Positions 28,379-36,126 of a stretch of 64,000 nt of DNA are shown one piece after another. Each line of letters opens with the position of its first letter. Within the stretch, counting starts at the first letter, position 1. Location: the NCBI RefSeq assembly GCF_001936335.1, contig NZ_CP018888.1, positions 496,001 through 560,000 on the forward strand, read 5' to 3'. Position numbers and translations under genes: made by a program. Below the pieces are notes generated by a model, which did no database searches, was not told the origin of the DNA, and worked only from the letters and a program-made list of their open reading frames with translations. This DNA is from Amylolactobacillus amylophilus DSM 20533 = JCM 1125 (lineage in GTDB: Bacteria > Bacillota > Bacilli > Lactobacillales > Lactobacillaceae).

Positions 28379-28408
28379 AAAAAAGAACTAGGTCTGATAA
28401 CCTAGTTC
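28379..28408 (-). terminator. Terminator downstream of the tRNA-Thr/yoeB region
   Basis: Minus strand: GAACTAGG…CCTAGTTC (28408-28385) followed by TTTTTTG. It probably ends the transcript that begins at tRNA-Thr. Confidence 0.8.
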
Positions 28409-28478
28409 CAGTTGTTGCCTTTAAAAATAAGTATCAAGAATGGGATATTACTCCTAGCGCTTTCGAATAAAGCCACTC

Positions 28479-28690
28479 CTAGTAGTGATCCTTGACGGAA
28501 TAGATGTAAATAATCTCACTTTCGATAGAGTAAACTAACCGATGTTCATCACTAACTCTTCGAGACCATTTTCCGGCCAAGCCGTATTTTAATGGCTCGG
28601 GTTCCCCCAAACCTTCATATGGACTACGTTCAATATCTCGTAAAACTTATCAACTTTCTAGATTCTTTACTCGACTTCTGCCCGATTAAC
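28479..28690 (-). pseudogene. YoeB/Txe-family toxin remnant
   Basis: The minus strand encodes a C-terminal YoeB segment: DIERSPYEGLGEPEPLKYGL, then AGKWSRRVSDEHRLVYSI, ending YSVKDHY and TAG at 28479-28481. The catalytic region of this ribosome-dependent mRNase (E-P-L-K, W-S-R-R, EHRLVY, final HY) is preserved. Upstream in the same frame TGA and TAA occur (…NLES**VLRD…) where homologs have LIK, most simply through small deletions. The N-terminus and any YefM-type antitoxin are missing. It lies just 3' of tRNA-Thr, a usual integration site, so it may be debris of a mobile element. Confidence 0.8.
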
Positions 28691-28703
28691 AAAAACCTCA
28701 TTA

Positions 28704-28776
28704 AGCCACTTGCCAGATTTGAACTGGCGACCCCCACCTTACCATGGTGATGCTCTACCTGCTGAGCTAAAGTGGC
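28704..28776 (-). tRNA. tRNA-Thr (anticodon GGT)
   Basis: Minus-strand cloverleaf of 73 nt: acceptor GCCACTT/AAGTGGC, D arm GCTCAGCAGGTAGAGC, anticodon stem TCACC/GGTGG around loop ATGGTAA (anticodon GGT), and T arm GCCAG-TTCAAAT-CTGGC. CCA is not encoded. A yoeB remnant follows its 3' end. Confidence 0.95.
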
Positions 28777-28921
28777 ATAAATCCTCCAACAATCTTACTA
28801 ATTACCTAGATAATCGTCAACTATTATCAATAAACAATTTGTCCAGATATTTTCGTGCTACAATAATGGTTAAATAAGTAGCTGTTTGCAACGGCTAAAT
28901 CCAACAAAAATAAGGAGTTCC

Positions 28922-31258
28922 ATGATTCAAGATATTAAAGTTCTCAGCCACAAAAACCTCACATTACACATACTCTGGCAATACATTAAGTACCACCCAA
29001 CCAAATGGTGGCTTCTGGTAACGACGGCTTTCTATTTTTGTCTCTTCAAACTGCATATCTGGCGGGAGCAACGCTACCTCACTCAGCTCTGGCAATTTCT
29101 CAAACAGAGTGACTGGTCAGAAGCTGACTGGGCTACACACATTAAGCCGCTTAAACTAAAACACAGCACGCAATTCATGCTTCCAGAGACCATCATTGCA
29201 CCCCTCCCGAACTTCCTATTACAAATCTTACTGGATGGGCAAGTACAACAGTTCTATGGAATCGACATTGATGTCAAGGGGCTCTCTGGTGAACCATATA
29301 TGCCACTTGTGACACCATTAACAGATGCTAGTCGAATCCTGGTTACCCCTTCCTTTCAGCGGAGTTTTATCCAGCGGGTGAAAAAGCAGTTTAAAGCACC
29401 GATTCAAATCTATCATGCTGGTAAAATTTATCCCACCTACAGCCATTTCTGGTGGCATACATTCGCACTCAATGTGCGGGATGGCCTTATTCTAATTTAC
29501 CTGGCTACATTTGCTACCTTTGTGATCACTACCATTGCCGGGGATCAGTACAACTTTCAGATGGTCACCGCAATCTTATTCCACCCGCGGCCTTTCCTTG
29601 CTAATATGTTCCCGGTCTTTATCACCATGATTTTTTGCTATCTGCTTTTTAGATCGCTCACTGTCGCCAGTCTGCTAGGGGCGTTACCATACCTCATTAT
29701 CGGTCTGGTCAATCTCTTCATGCTTAAATACCGTAATTTTCCCTTTAAATACAGCGACATTGCTCTAGCAGGTGAAGCGCAGAATATGGGCACCCGTTAC
29801 AGCTACATGCCACCCTACAAAGTTATTCTCCTAATTGTTGCGTTCGTACTTTTCAGTGTATTGATTGGATTACTGGTCAAAAGAACGGCGCTCAGTCCCT
29901 GGTTACGCACCGCCGGACTAGTACTCAGTGTCTTACTTTTCATCGTGGCCTTCAACAAGTTCTACCAGGATAATGAGCGCTATACGGCCGCATCAGACGT
30001 TAAATACGGCAACATATGGAACGGTACCAATCGCTATATGACGGCCGGGCCAATTTACTCATTCCTGCATTCAATTGGCGAAGACCAAATTAAAGAGCCC
30101 AAAGGATATGCTAAGCAGAAGGCCGAGAAGACATTAGCACAATACACTTATAAAGCTATTCCCGCTAAGAAAAAAATCAATATCTTAACAATCCAATTAG
30201 AGGCCTACGCTGACTTTGACCGATACAACCAAATTGACATCGATCCGTCAGTTTATGCCCCCCTGCGTGAAATCCAGGCACAGTCACTAACGGGTGATCT
30301 CACAACAACGATTTTCGGTGGCGGTACGGTAGATACTGAACGTAAACTTCTAACGGGATACAGTACACTGCCCCCACTCACGCACAACCAGAACTCTTTC
30401 GTGCACTATTTCAAGGAACAGAACTACGCGACACTTGCTCTCCACCCCGGCTATGGCTGGTTCTATAATCGGCAAAATACTAAAAAATATCTCGGTTTTG
30501 ACAAATTCTATTATAAGGAGAATTATTACAATAAGAATGTCTCAAACGAACCTGTCGTGCCTGACAAATTAGTCTTTAACGACCTCTATCAGCAATTTAA
30601 GCAGGCAACCAATAATGGTAAGTTCCTCTTCAACCAGACCGTTACATACCAGAACCACGGCCCATATAAGACGACATATACGGGTACACCACTAGTGAAG
30701 TGGCAGGATGGTTATAACAAAGAAGACTACGCAATTATCAATAACTACCTCACCGGTATCCGTCAGACAAACGAGGCACTCCTGAACCTCATTAATAAGC
30801 TGAAAGGTGAAGATGCACCCGTCATCCTCGCCTTCTACGGTGATCACAAGCCATGGGGTGGTGCAAATAATAGCACGTACCAGATGCTGGGCATTGACCT
30901 TGACCAAGGAAGTGTGGCCGGCTACAGAAACTATTTCGATACACCATATGTAATGTGGGCTAATGCTAGCGCAAAGAAGTTAATGAAGACTGACCTTTCA
31001 GGCGCGGGGCCCAATATCTCACCAATGTACATTCTGCCAGAAATCTTTAGACACGCAGGCTGGCAAGGTAATCAGTACATGCAGTTACTACTAGATCAAC
31101 AAGCCAAGCTACCTATTTTCGGTCTCAATGACATCTTTTGGTATAAGCAAAGTTATACACCAGATGTCCCGGCCGATCTCAAGCGGCGAATCAACCAGTT
31201 CCTGTACGTTCAATACTACTTGCAGACCCATTTCAAACCACAATCAATCACCAAATAA
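28922..31258 (+). CDS. LTA-synthase-type sulfatase with N-terminal cytosolic/periplasmic insert (778 aa)
   Basis: A membrane enzyme with one early hydrophobic helix (about 20-40) and a soluble stretch of roughly 130 residues. Five or so membrane segments follow (about 190-370), then an outer sulfatase domain (about 415-740). Catalytic elements are ILTIQLEAYADF (metal Glu), FGGGTVDTERKLLTGYS (Thr nucleophile), QNHGPY and AFYGDHKPWGG (Asp-His). It would transfer phosphoglycerol-like groups outside the cell. The start at 28922 follows AAGGAG closely; an ATG at 28886 is also in frame but lacks a site. It and the 891-residue protein have the same order of domains but different membrane parts. Confidence 0.85.
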   Translation: MIQDIKVLSHKNLTLHILWQYIKYHPTKWWLLVTTAFYFCLFKLHIWREQRYLTQLWQFLKQSDWSEADWATHIKPLKLKHSTQFMLPETIIAPLPNFLLQILLDGQVQQFYGIDIDVKGLSGEPYMPLVTPLTDASRILVTPSFQRSFIQRVKKQFKAPIQIYHAGKIYPTYSHFWWHTFALNVRDGLILIYLATFATFVITTIAGDQYNFQMVTAILFHPRPFLANMFPVFITMIFCYLLFRSLTVASLLGALPYLIIGLVNLFMLKYRNFPFKYSDIALAGEAQNMGTRYSYMPPYKVILLIVAFVLFSVLIGLLVKRTALSPWLRTAGLVLSVLLFIVAFNKFYQDNERYTAASDVKYGNIWNGTNRYMTAGPIYSFLHSIGEDQIKEPKGYAKQKAEKTLAQYTYKAIPAKKKINILTIQLEAYADFDRYNQIDIDPSVYAPLREIQAQSLTGDLTTTIFGGGTVDTERKLLTGYSTLPPLTHNQNSFVHYFKEQNYATLALHPGYGWFYNRQNTKKYLGFDKFYYKENYYNKNVSNEPVVPDKLVFNDLYQQFKQATNNGKFLFNQTVTYQNHGPYKTTYTGTPLVKWQDGYNKEDYAIINNYLTGIRQTNEALLNLINKLKGEDAPVILAFYGDHKPWGGANNSTYQMLGIDLDQGSVAGYRNYFDTPYVMWANASAKKLMKTDLSGAGPNISPMYILPEIFRHAGWQGNQYMQLLLDQQAKLPIFGLNDIFWYKQSYTPDVPADLKRRINQFLYVQYYLQTHFKPQSITK

Positions 31259-31262
31259 CAAT

Positions 31263-31325
31263 AAAAAACGAGATTATCACAAAGTTTTCCCCGGCTCAAT
31301 GCCGCTTGTGTTAATCTCGTTTTTA
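31263..31325. terminator. Bidirectional terminator
   Basis: AAAACGAGATTA…CACAAAG pairs with CTTGTG…TTAATCTCGTTTTT; a long interrupted stem between convergent genes. Confidence 0.85.
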
Positions 31326-31346
31326 GCTAATTATCAGGTGGTGAAT

Positions 31347-31766
31347 TTACTCAGCTTCTAACACAACTTCGATGTTGCCAGCTGTTGCCTTTGAGTATGG
31401 GCAAATTTGTTCACCCTTCTTCATGTAAGACAGTGTCTCATCCTTACTGAGTCCCTCGATGTGACCAATTAGAGTTACGCGTAACTTAAAGTCTGTGCCA
31501 ACACCATTGTAGAGGCTAACCTCAGCCCGTAACTTACGTGGCAAGTCCCCCTTGCCATCGGCTTCTAGTGGGAAGCTCATTGCACCGTTAAAGCAGGCAG
31601 AAAATCCAGCCGCAAAAAGTAGTTCTGGTGTAACTGTGTCTGGTGTTTCTGTCATTGAAGTCTTCACTTCAAAAGACTTGTTTGGGGTGTAGGAAACACC
31701 CTCACGGCCGCCCTCGTTAATTGCTGTCTTAACCGAAATCTTCTTCATTGCATCATAACTTGTCAT
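31347..31766 (-). CDS. ohr: Organic hydroperoxide resistance protein Ohr
   Basis: A 139-residue OsmC/Ohr-fold peroxidase. The two catalytic cysteines are visible in AAGFSACFNGA and EQICPYSKAT, and the Arg/Glu pair in GREGV and PELLFA, as in Ohr, which reduces organic hydroperoxides using lipoylated partners. The start is ATG 31766 behind GGAGG; the ATG at 31784 overlaps that site and is rejected. It is transcribed away from the prenyltransferase gene. A perfect palindrome with the OhrR-like core TTGTATACAA lies 66 bases upstream; no ohrR gene is adjacent. Confidence 0.92.
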   Translation of the reverse strand: MTSYDAMKKISVKTAINEGGREGVSYTPNKSFEVKTSMTETPDTVTPELLFAAGFSACFNGAMSFPLEADGKGDLPRKLRAEVSLYNGVGTDFKLRVTLIGHIEGLSKDETLSYMKKGEQICPYSKATAGNIEVVLEAE

Positions 31767-31831
31767 GTTTGTAAAAACCTCCATTGTTTTTTCTAAAAAC
31801 GCTTACAAATAAAGTTTAACATATTAGAATT

Positions 31832-31847
31832 AGATTGTATACAATCT
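31832..31847. promoter_or_regulatory. OhrR-like operator palindrome
   Basis: AGATTGTATACAATCT is a perfect 16-bp palindrome in the divergent ohr/prenyltransferase promoter region. Its core TTGTATACAA resembles the known OhrR operator of Bacillus ohrA. It may control both directions. The assignment to OhrR is inferred. Confidence 0.6.
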
Positions 31848-31901
31848 TATGTGTTAATTTTGTAACATTTGCATTATCATTGTGTATTGGAGGTTTACAA
31901 C

Positions 31902-32849
31902 ATGTCATTAAAGAATTTTCTGGAATTTATCGAGATTCGTACCAAAACGCTCTCTGTGCTTGCGTTTATTGTCGGACTCTCGTTCACTTTCTACTACTTT
32001 GGTAACCTAAATTGGGTGAATACCGTACTCTTCTTCATCGCTATGTTCACGTTCGATATCGTGACAACAGAGATTAACAATACCATGGATTTCGTCAAGG
32101 CAAAGGATCAAAACTACCGTGACAACATTAATCTTCTCGGCCGTGAGCATATCTCTGTTGCGACTGCTGCCACCTATATCATCGTGGGGCTCGTCATTGC
32201 CAGTGCCATCGGCATCTACCTTGTCACACAGACAAACTTACTGTTACTAGCGCTTGGCGGGCTGTGCTTCATCATCGGTATCTTCTACACGTTCGGTCCG
32301 CTACCACTGTCTCGCCTTCCTTTAGGCGAAGTATTTTCTGGGGTGACCATGGGATTCGGTATTCCCTTTATCTTTGCCTACGTCAACCTAAATGACGCAG
32401 CATTACTGAGTCTAGAAATTGATCAGCATTGGAACTTTACGTTTAGCGGTTCCCTGATCGCCGTTGCTGCATTTGCGGTGGCCACGTACCCTATCGCCTG
32501 CTACATTGGCAACGTGATGCTCGCCAATAATCTGTCTGACATGGAGACTGATATCAAGAATCACCGCCTGACTTTTCCCATTATGGCTGGTAAAAAGCTT
32601 GCAGTACTCACATATGAATTTCTCGCCTTGAGCCCCTACCTGGCACTAATTGTCGCAGTGATCTTAAAATTCTTGCCAATCACTAGTTTATTAACATTCT
32701 TTACCTTGTTGAAAATTTATCCAAACGTCAAACTTTTTGCCAACAAACAAGACAAAAAGACAACCTTCCCCACTTCGATTCAAAACGCAACCATCTTTAC
32801 TGTGGCCCTTGCGGTAACGACAATCGTTGGTGCGTTAATTAATTTCTAG
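31902..32849 (+). CDS. UbiA-family prenyltransferase (1,4-dihydroxy-2-naphthoate polyprenyltransferase-like)
   Basis: A 315-residue protein with about eight to nine membrane helices. The first prenyl-diphosphate motif is visible as TTEINNTMDFVKAKDQNYRDN (N-x4-D-x3-D type, about 55-75) and the second as NNLSDMETDIKNHRLTFP. These fit the MenA/DmkA branch that makes demethylmenaquinone from DHNA. No other menaquinone genes are near, as in lactobacilli that use imported DHNA for respiration or electron transfer; that use is inferred. The start at 31902 follows GGAGG by eight bases. The DtxR-type regulator begins 42 bases downstream. Confidence 0.82.
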   Translation: MSLKNFLEFIEIRTKTLSVLAFIVGLSFTFYYFGNLNWVNTVLFFIAMFTFDIVTTEINNTMDFVKAKDQNYRDNINLLGREHISVATAATYIIVGLVIASAIGIYLVTQTNLLLLALGGLCFIIGIFYTFGPLPLSRLPLGEVFSGVTMGFGIPFIFAYVNLNDAALLSLEIDQHWNFTFSGSLIAVAAFAVATYPIACYIGNVMLANNLSDMETDIKNHRLTFPIMAGKKLAVLTYEFLALSPYLALIVAVILKFLPITSLLTFFTLLKIYPNVKLFANKQDKKTTFPTSIQNATIFTVALAVTTIVGALINF

Positions 32850-32891
32850 AAGTAGAATGATTTGTTATAATAGGGCAAAGGCGGTAGCAAA

Positions 32892-33539
32892 ATGACACTC
32901 TCATCAAATAAAGAAAATTATTTAAAAACGATTTTTGAACTCAGTTACGACAGGCAGAAGATTACAAACAAGAATATCGCGGATATACTCCAGGTGAGTG
33001 CACCGTCCGTGACCGAAATGATGGCTAACCTGACCAAATCAGGCCTCGTGACCCACACGCCATATAATGAGATATCACTGACCAAGGAAGGCCGACTACT
33101 GGCAACCGAGATGGTGCGCAAACATCGCCTGTGGGAGATTTTCCTCTACCAAAAGCTTGGCTATGGCATTGAGGAGGTTCACCGGGCAGCAGACACGCTG
33201 GAGCACTCCACCGATTCGAAACTAGCCGATCGGCTTAACGTCTTCCTTGAGAAGCCTGCACGTTGCCCACACGGTGGTATCGTACCTGGGAATTCTGTTG
33301 AAGAAGTCGAAAGCGACGTAATGATTTTGGCAGATGTACCGAACGATCAAACGGTCAGTATTGTGCGCGTGATGGACAATCACGAATTCCTCATGTATTT
33401 TGGTGAGCTAGGACTAAATATCGGTGAAGAGCTCACCGTGCTGCGCCACCAACCATTTGACGGTCCAGTCGAAGTTCAAGCTGGTAACCGTAAAATTCAG
33501 ATTAGCCTCAAATCGGCACGCTATATTTTCGTGAAATAG
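32892..33539 (+). CDS. DtxR-family metal-dependent transcriptional regulator (MntR/IdeR-like)
   Basis: A 215-residue repressor. The N-terminal winged helix (about 4-60, NKENYLKTIFELS … NKNIADILQVSAPSVTEMMANLTKSGLV) is followed by the metal-binding/dimerisation domain (about 65-135, with MVRKHRLWEIFL, EVHRAADTLEHS, ARCPHGG) and a C-terminal FeoA/SH3-like domain (about 150-215). Such proteins repress Mn2+ or Fe2+ uptake genes when metal is bound. The 42-base gap to the prenyltransferase suggests one transcript. Metal preference and targets cannot be read from the sequence. Confidence 0.88.
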   Translation: MTLSSNKENYLKTIFELSYDRQKITNKNIADILQVSAPSVTEMMANLTKSGLVTHTPYNEISLTKEGRLLATEMVRKHRLWEIFLYQKLGYGIEEVHRAADTLEHSTDSKLADRLNVFLEKPARCPHGGIVPGNSVEEVESDVMILADVPNDQTVSIVRVMDNHEFLMYFGELGLNIGEELTVLRHQPFDGPVEVQAGNRKIQISLKSARYIFVK

Positions 33540-33652
33540 GTTCATCTAAGTAATAATTCCAACTGTGGTAAATTCACCGCATGGTGGAATTTTTTTTAGT
33601 TAGCAAGTGGTAAAATGAACTTGGATAACAATCAAACAAAAGGAGAACCAAG

Positions 33653-34609
33653 ATGACGAAGAACTTAAATTGGGGGATCGTTGGATTAGGAGCCATTGCG
33701 CACGACTTTGCCGCAAGCTTCAACCAGCCCGATAGCAAACTCTGCGCTGTAGCATCTAGAACAACGACCAAGGCTGAAGAATTTGCAACTAAATACGGGA
33801 TCGAGAAAGCATATGGTGACTATGATGAAATGTTAGCGGACCCGGCACTCGATGTCGTCTATATTGCCGTACCAAACAAGCAACATATTGAGTACATCCT
33901 GAAAGCTCTGCATGCGGGCAAGCATGTCATGTCAGAAAAGGCAATCACGATTGATAGTCAGGAGTTGCAAGAAGCTATAGAACTCGCCGAAAAGAAGCAA
34001 CTTGTATTAACAGAGGCCATGACAATCTTCAATATGCCACTCTACCGTGAATTACATTCAATCATCGCTTCTGGCAAATTAGGTAAACTCAAGATGATCC
34101 AGGCGCCTTTTGGCAGCTACAAGGAACCTAATCCGGAAAACCGCTTCTTTAATCCAGCACTAGCAGGAGGCGCTCTACTGGATATCGGGACGTATGCTGT
34201 ATCCTTTGCACGTTGGTTCATGACCGCACAGCCGCAGGTTGTTGCATCCACTATGCAACCATTCTCAACTGGGGTTGATGAGCAATCTGTTACAATTCTC
34301 CAGAATAAGAATTCAGAGATGGCCGCCGTTACGCTCACCTTCCAGGCCAAGATGCCGAAACTTGGCATCGTTGCTTTTGAAAATGGCTACATTACAGTCG
34401 ACGGTTATCCACGGTCAGATGTTGCTAAAATTTACTACAATGATGGCTCCGTGGAGACAATCGAATCAGGCGAGTCGGCTGAGGCGATGAACTACGAAAT
34501 TGCGAATATGAACAAGATTATTAGGAAAGAGACTACAAACGAATCACTCTTCTATACCAGGGATGTGATTGATATCCTTGATCAGATGAGACAGCTATGG
34601 AACAGGTAG
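33653..34609 (+). CDS. Gfo/Idh/MocA-family oxidoreductase
   Basis: A 318-residue NAD(P)-dependent dehydrogenase. The Rossmann motif GIVGLGAIAHDFAASF is at the N-terminus, the cofactor Asp/Ser region in VASRTT, and the catalytic-region Lys in MSEKAIT (EKP-like, with Ala for Pro). The substrate domain has GGALLDIGTYAVSFARWF. Family members act on sugars, dihydrodiols or inositols; the substrate is unknown. The last codons (TGG AAC AGG TAG) fall inside a copy of the dispersed repeat that begins at 34605, so the repeat supplies the stop codon. AAAGGAGAA precedes the ATG. Single gene. Confidence 0.88.
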   Translation: MTKNLNWGIVGLGAIAHDFAASFNQPDSKLCAVASRTTTKAEEFATKYGIEKAYGDYDEMLADPALDVVYIAVPNKQHIEYILKALHAGKHVMSEKAITIDSQELQEAIELAEKKQLVLTEAMTIFNMPLYRELHSIIASGKLGKLKMIQAPFGSYKEPNPENRFFNPALAGGALLDIGTYAVSFARWFMTAQPQVVASTMQPFSTGVDEQSVTILQNKNSEMAAVTLTFQAKMPKLGIVAFENGYITVDGYPRSDVAKIYYNDGSVETIESGESAEAMNYEIANMNKIIRKETTNESLFYTRDVIDILDQMRQLWNR

Positions 34610-34765
34610 TGCCATAACACGCTTAGCTTTCGAGCACTAGTGAATTCAGGTGCTCACCACAAAGTGGTGACAAGCTGAAGAACTAGACGGAGAAAGTTGT
34701 GCTGGGAAACACAGTTAATAGGTAGTGCCACAGCACGCTTAGCTTTCGAGTACTAGTGAATACCT
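34605..34765. repeat. Dispersed structured repeat, one full unit and one truncated unit
   Basis: GGTAGTGCCA at 34605 and 34721 are 116 bases apart, the same period as the 5617-6202 array. The unit contains CTTTCGAGCACTAGTGAA, an inner hairpin CACCAC-AAA-GTGGTG, then AACTAGACGGAGAAAGTTGT, and a linker GGGAAACACAGTTAATAGGT. The second copy stops after GAGTACTAGTGAATAC. It overlaps the 3' end of the Gfo/Idh gene and lies between convergent genes. Confidence 0.8.
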
Positions 34766-34795
34766 AAAGAACTGATTAAAAATTCCACATAACAT

Positions 34796-34827
34796 AAAAA
34801 GAGCATTCCAGCTGGAATGCTCTTTTA
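34796..34827. terminator. Bidirectional terminator
   Basis: AGAGCATTCCA-GC-TGGAATGCTCT flanked by A- and T-runs, between the convergent Gfo/Idh and NlpC/P60 genes. Confidence 0.9.
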
Positions 34828-34845
34828 CTTTGGATTGATTTTATT

Positions 34846-35940
34846 TTAGAGACGACGACCAAAGCTTGGTGTGAAGTATTGCACGCTACCAACTTTAACG
34901 TTTTGGCCTGGTCGTGGTGCATGAATATATTGGCCACCACCAATGTAAATACCTACGTGATATGCACTACCAACGCCACCCCAGAATACGAGATCACCAG
35001 CTTGCAACTGTGAAACGCTGACATATGAACCAACATTACTTTGATCTTGTGATACACGTGGCAATGAAATACCAGCCATATTAGCCGCGTACTGAACTAG
35101 ACCAGAACAGTCAAAGCCAGCAGGTGTTCGACCACCCGAAACATAAGGAACACCGATAAATTGTGCTGCATTTTGAATTAAGCTTGATGAACCCTTAAAG
35201 CTCTTAGCAGCCTGCGTTGTTGTCGCATTCCAAGCAGTCTTCACTAATTGCTGTGTCTTGGCAGAATCTGCCTTTTGCCTTGCCTCAAGTTCTTTTCTGT
35301 TGTCCCACATTTCTTGTTGTAACTTAGTTTGACTTTCTTTTGCCTTAGTTTTGGCAGCTTTCAGAGATGTCATTTCTGAATCAGCTTTCGCCTTTGCAGC
35401 AACAATCTTAGCTTGTTCAGCTTCTTGACTTTCCGCCAAAGCGTTTAACTTAGATTTTGCTTCGTTTACGTCATCGATTGCAGCCTTATTAGCTGAGCTA
35501 ATCTTACCAACAGCCATTGAACGGCCAATCAAATCAGAGAAATTATCTGAGCTTAATAAATAGTCAATATAGATATTGCCCGAAACACTCTTGTTTGATT
35601 CTTTCTGTAATTCAACAACTTGGTCACGTAAAACTTCTTTACGCTCATCAAGTTCCTTCTTAGCAGCTTTAATTTCTGACTTAGTCTTAGCTATTTCAGC
35701 CTTAGACTTTTCAATCTTGGTGTTGATTTTACTTATCTCAACCTGTTTCATTGAAACTTGATTATTTAACTTAGCTACTTTTTGATTTAATTCGTTTAAT
35801 TTTGTTTGTAATGATGTGTTGGGTGTTGCTTCAACTGTGTTACTAGTAACCCCCGCGAAACTAGTTAACCCCGTGGTGCCAACGCCAGCTAAAGCGAGCG
35901 CAGCTACTGCTGTAAAAGTAATTTTTTTAATGGATTTCAA
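34846..35940 (-). CDS. Secreted NlpC/P60 peptidoglycan endopeptidase with coiled coil (PcsB/p75-like)
   Basis: A 364-residue exported hydrolase. The signal peptide (about 1-38) ends near SNTVEA. A long coiled coil (about 42-225, rich in Lys, Glu and Ala) is followed by a C-terminal NlpC/P60 domain (about 250-364). Catalytic residues are Cys in GFDCSGLVQY, His in YHVGIYIGG and a polar third residue in YIHAPRPGQ. The coiled-coil plus NlpC layout is typical of division-linked hydrolases that may be activated by FtsEX. About 185 bases without a gene precede it, so a long mRNA leader is possible. Codon use suggests high expression. Confidence 0.92.
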   Translation of the reverse strand: MKSIKKITFTAVAALALAGVGTTGLTSFAGVTSNTVEATPNTSLQTKLNELNQKVAKLNNQVSMKQVEISKINTKIEKSKAEIAKTKSEIKAAKKELDERKEVLRDQVVELQKESNKSVSGNIYIDYLLSSDNFSDLIGRSMAVGKISSANKAAIDDVNEAKSKLNALAESQEAEQAKIVAAKAKADSEMTSLKAAKTKAKESQTKLQQEMWDNRKELEARQKADSAKTQQLVKTAWNATTTQAAKSFKGSSSLIQNAAQFIGVPYVSGGRTPAGFDCSGLVQYAANMAGISLPRVSQDQSNVGSYVSVSQLQAGDLVFWGGVGSAYHVGIYIGGGQYIHAPRPGQNVKVGSVQYFTPSFGRRL

Positions 35941-36126
35941 AATATCTTCCTCGTTAACTTATTTTTCGAACGAGACTAAGTATAACTTAGTTACATTACA
36001 GCGCAATTACAGGCAAGTTAAGGTTCGTACCAATATGAATCCCCTTACAACAGGGTTTAGGTCAATTGCTGTCACACTAATAAAATTGCAAGCGTTCTAT
36101 TTTACGGTGGTGTTACAAAAAAGAAT

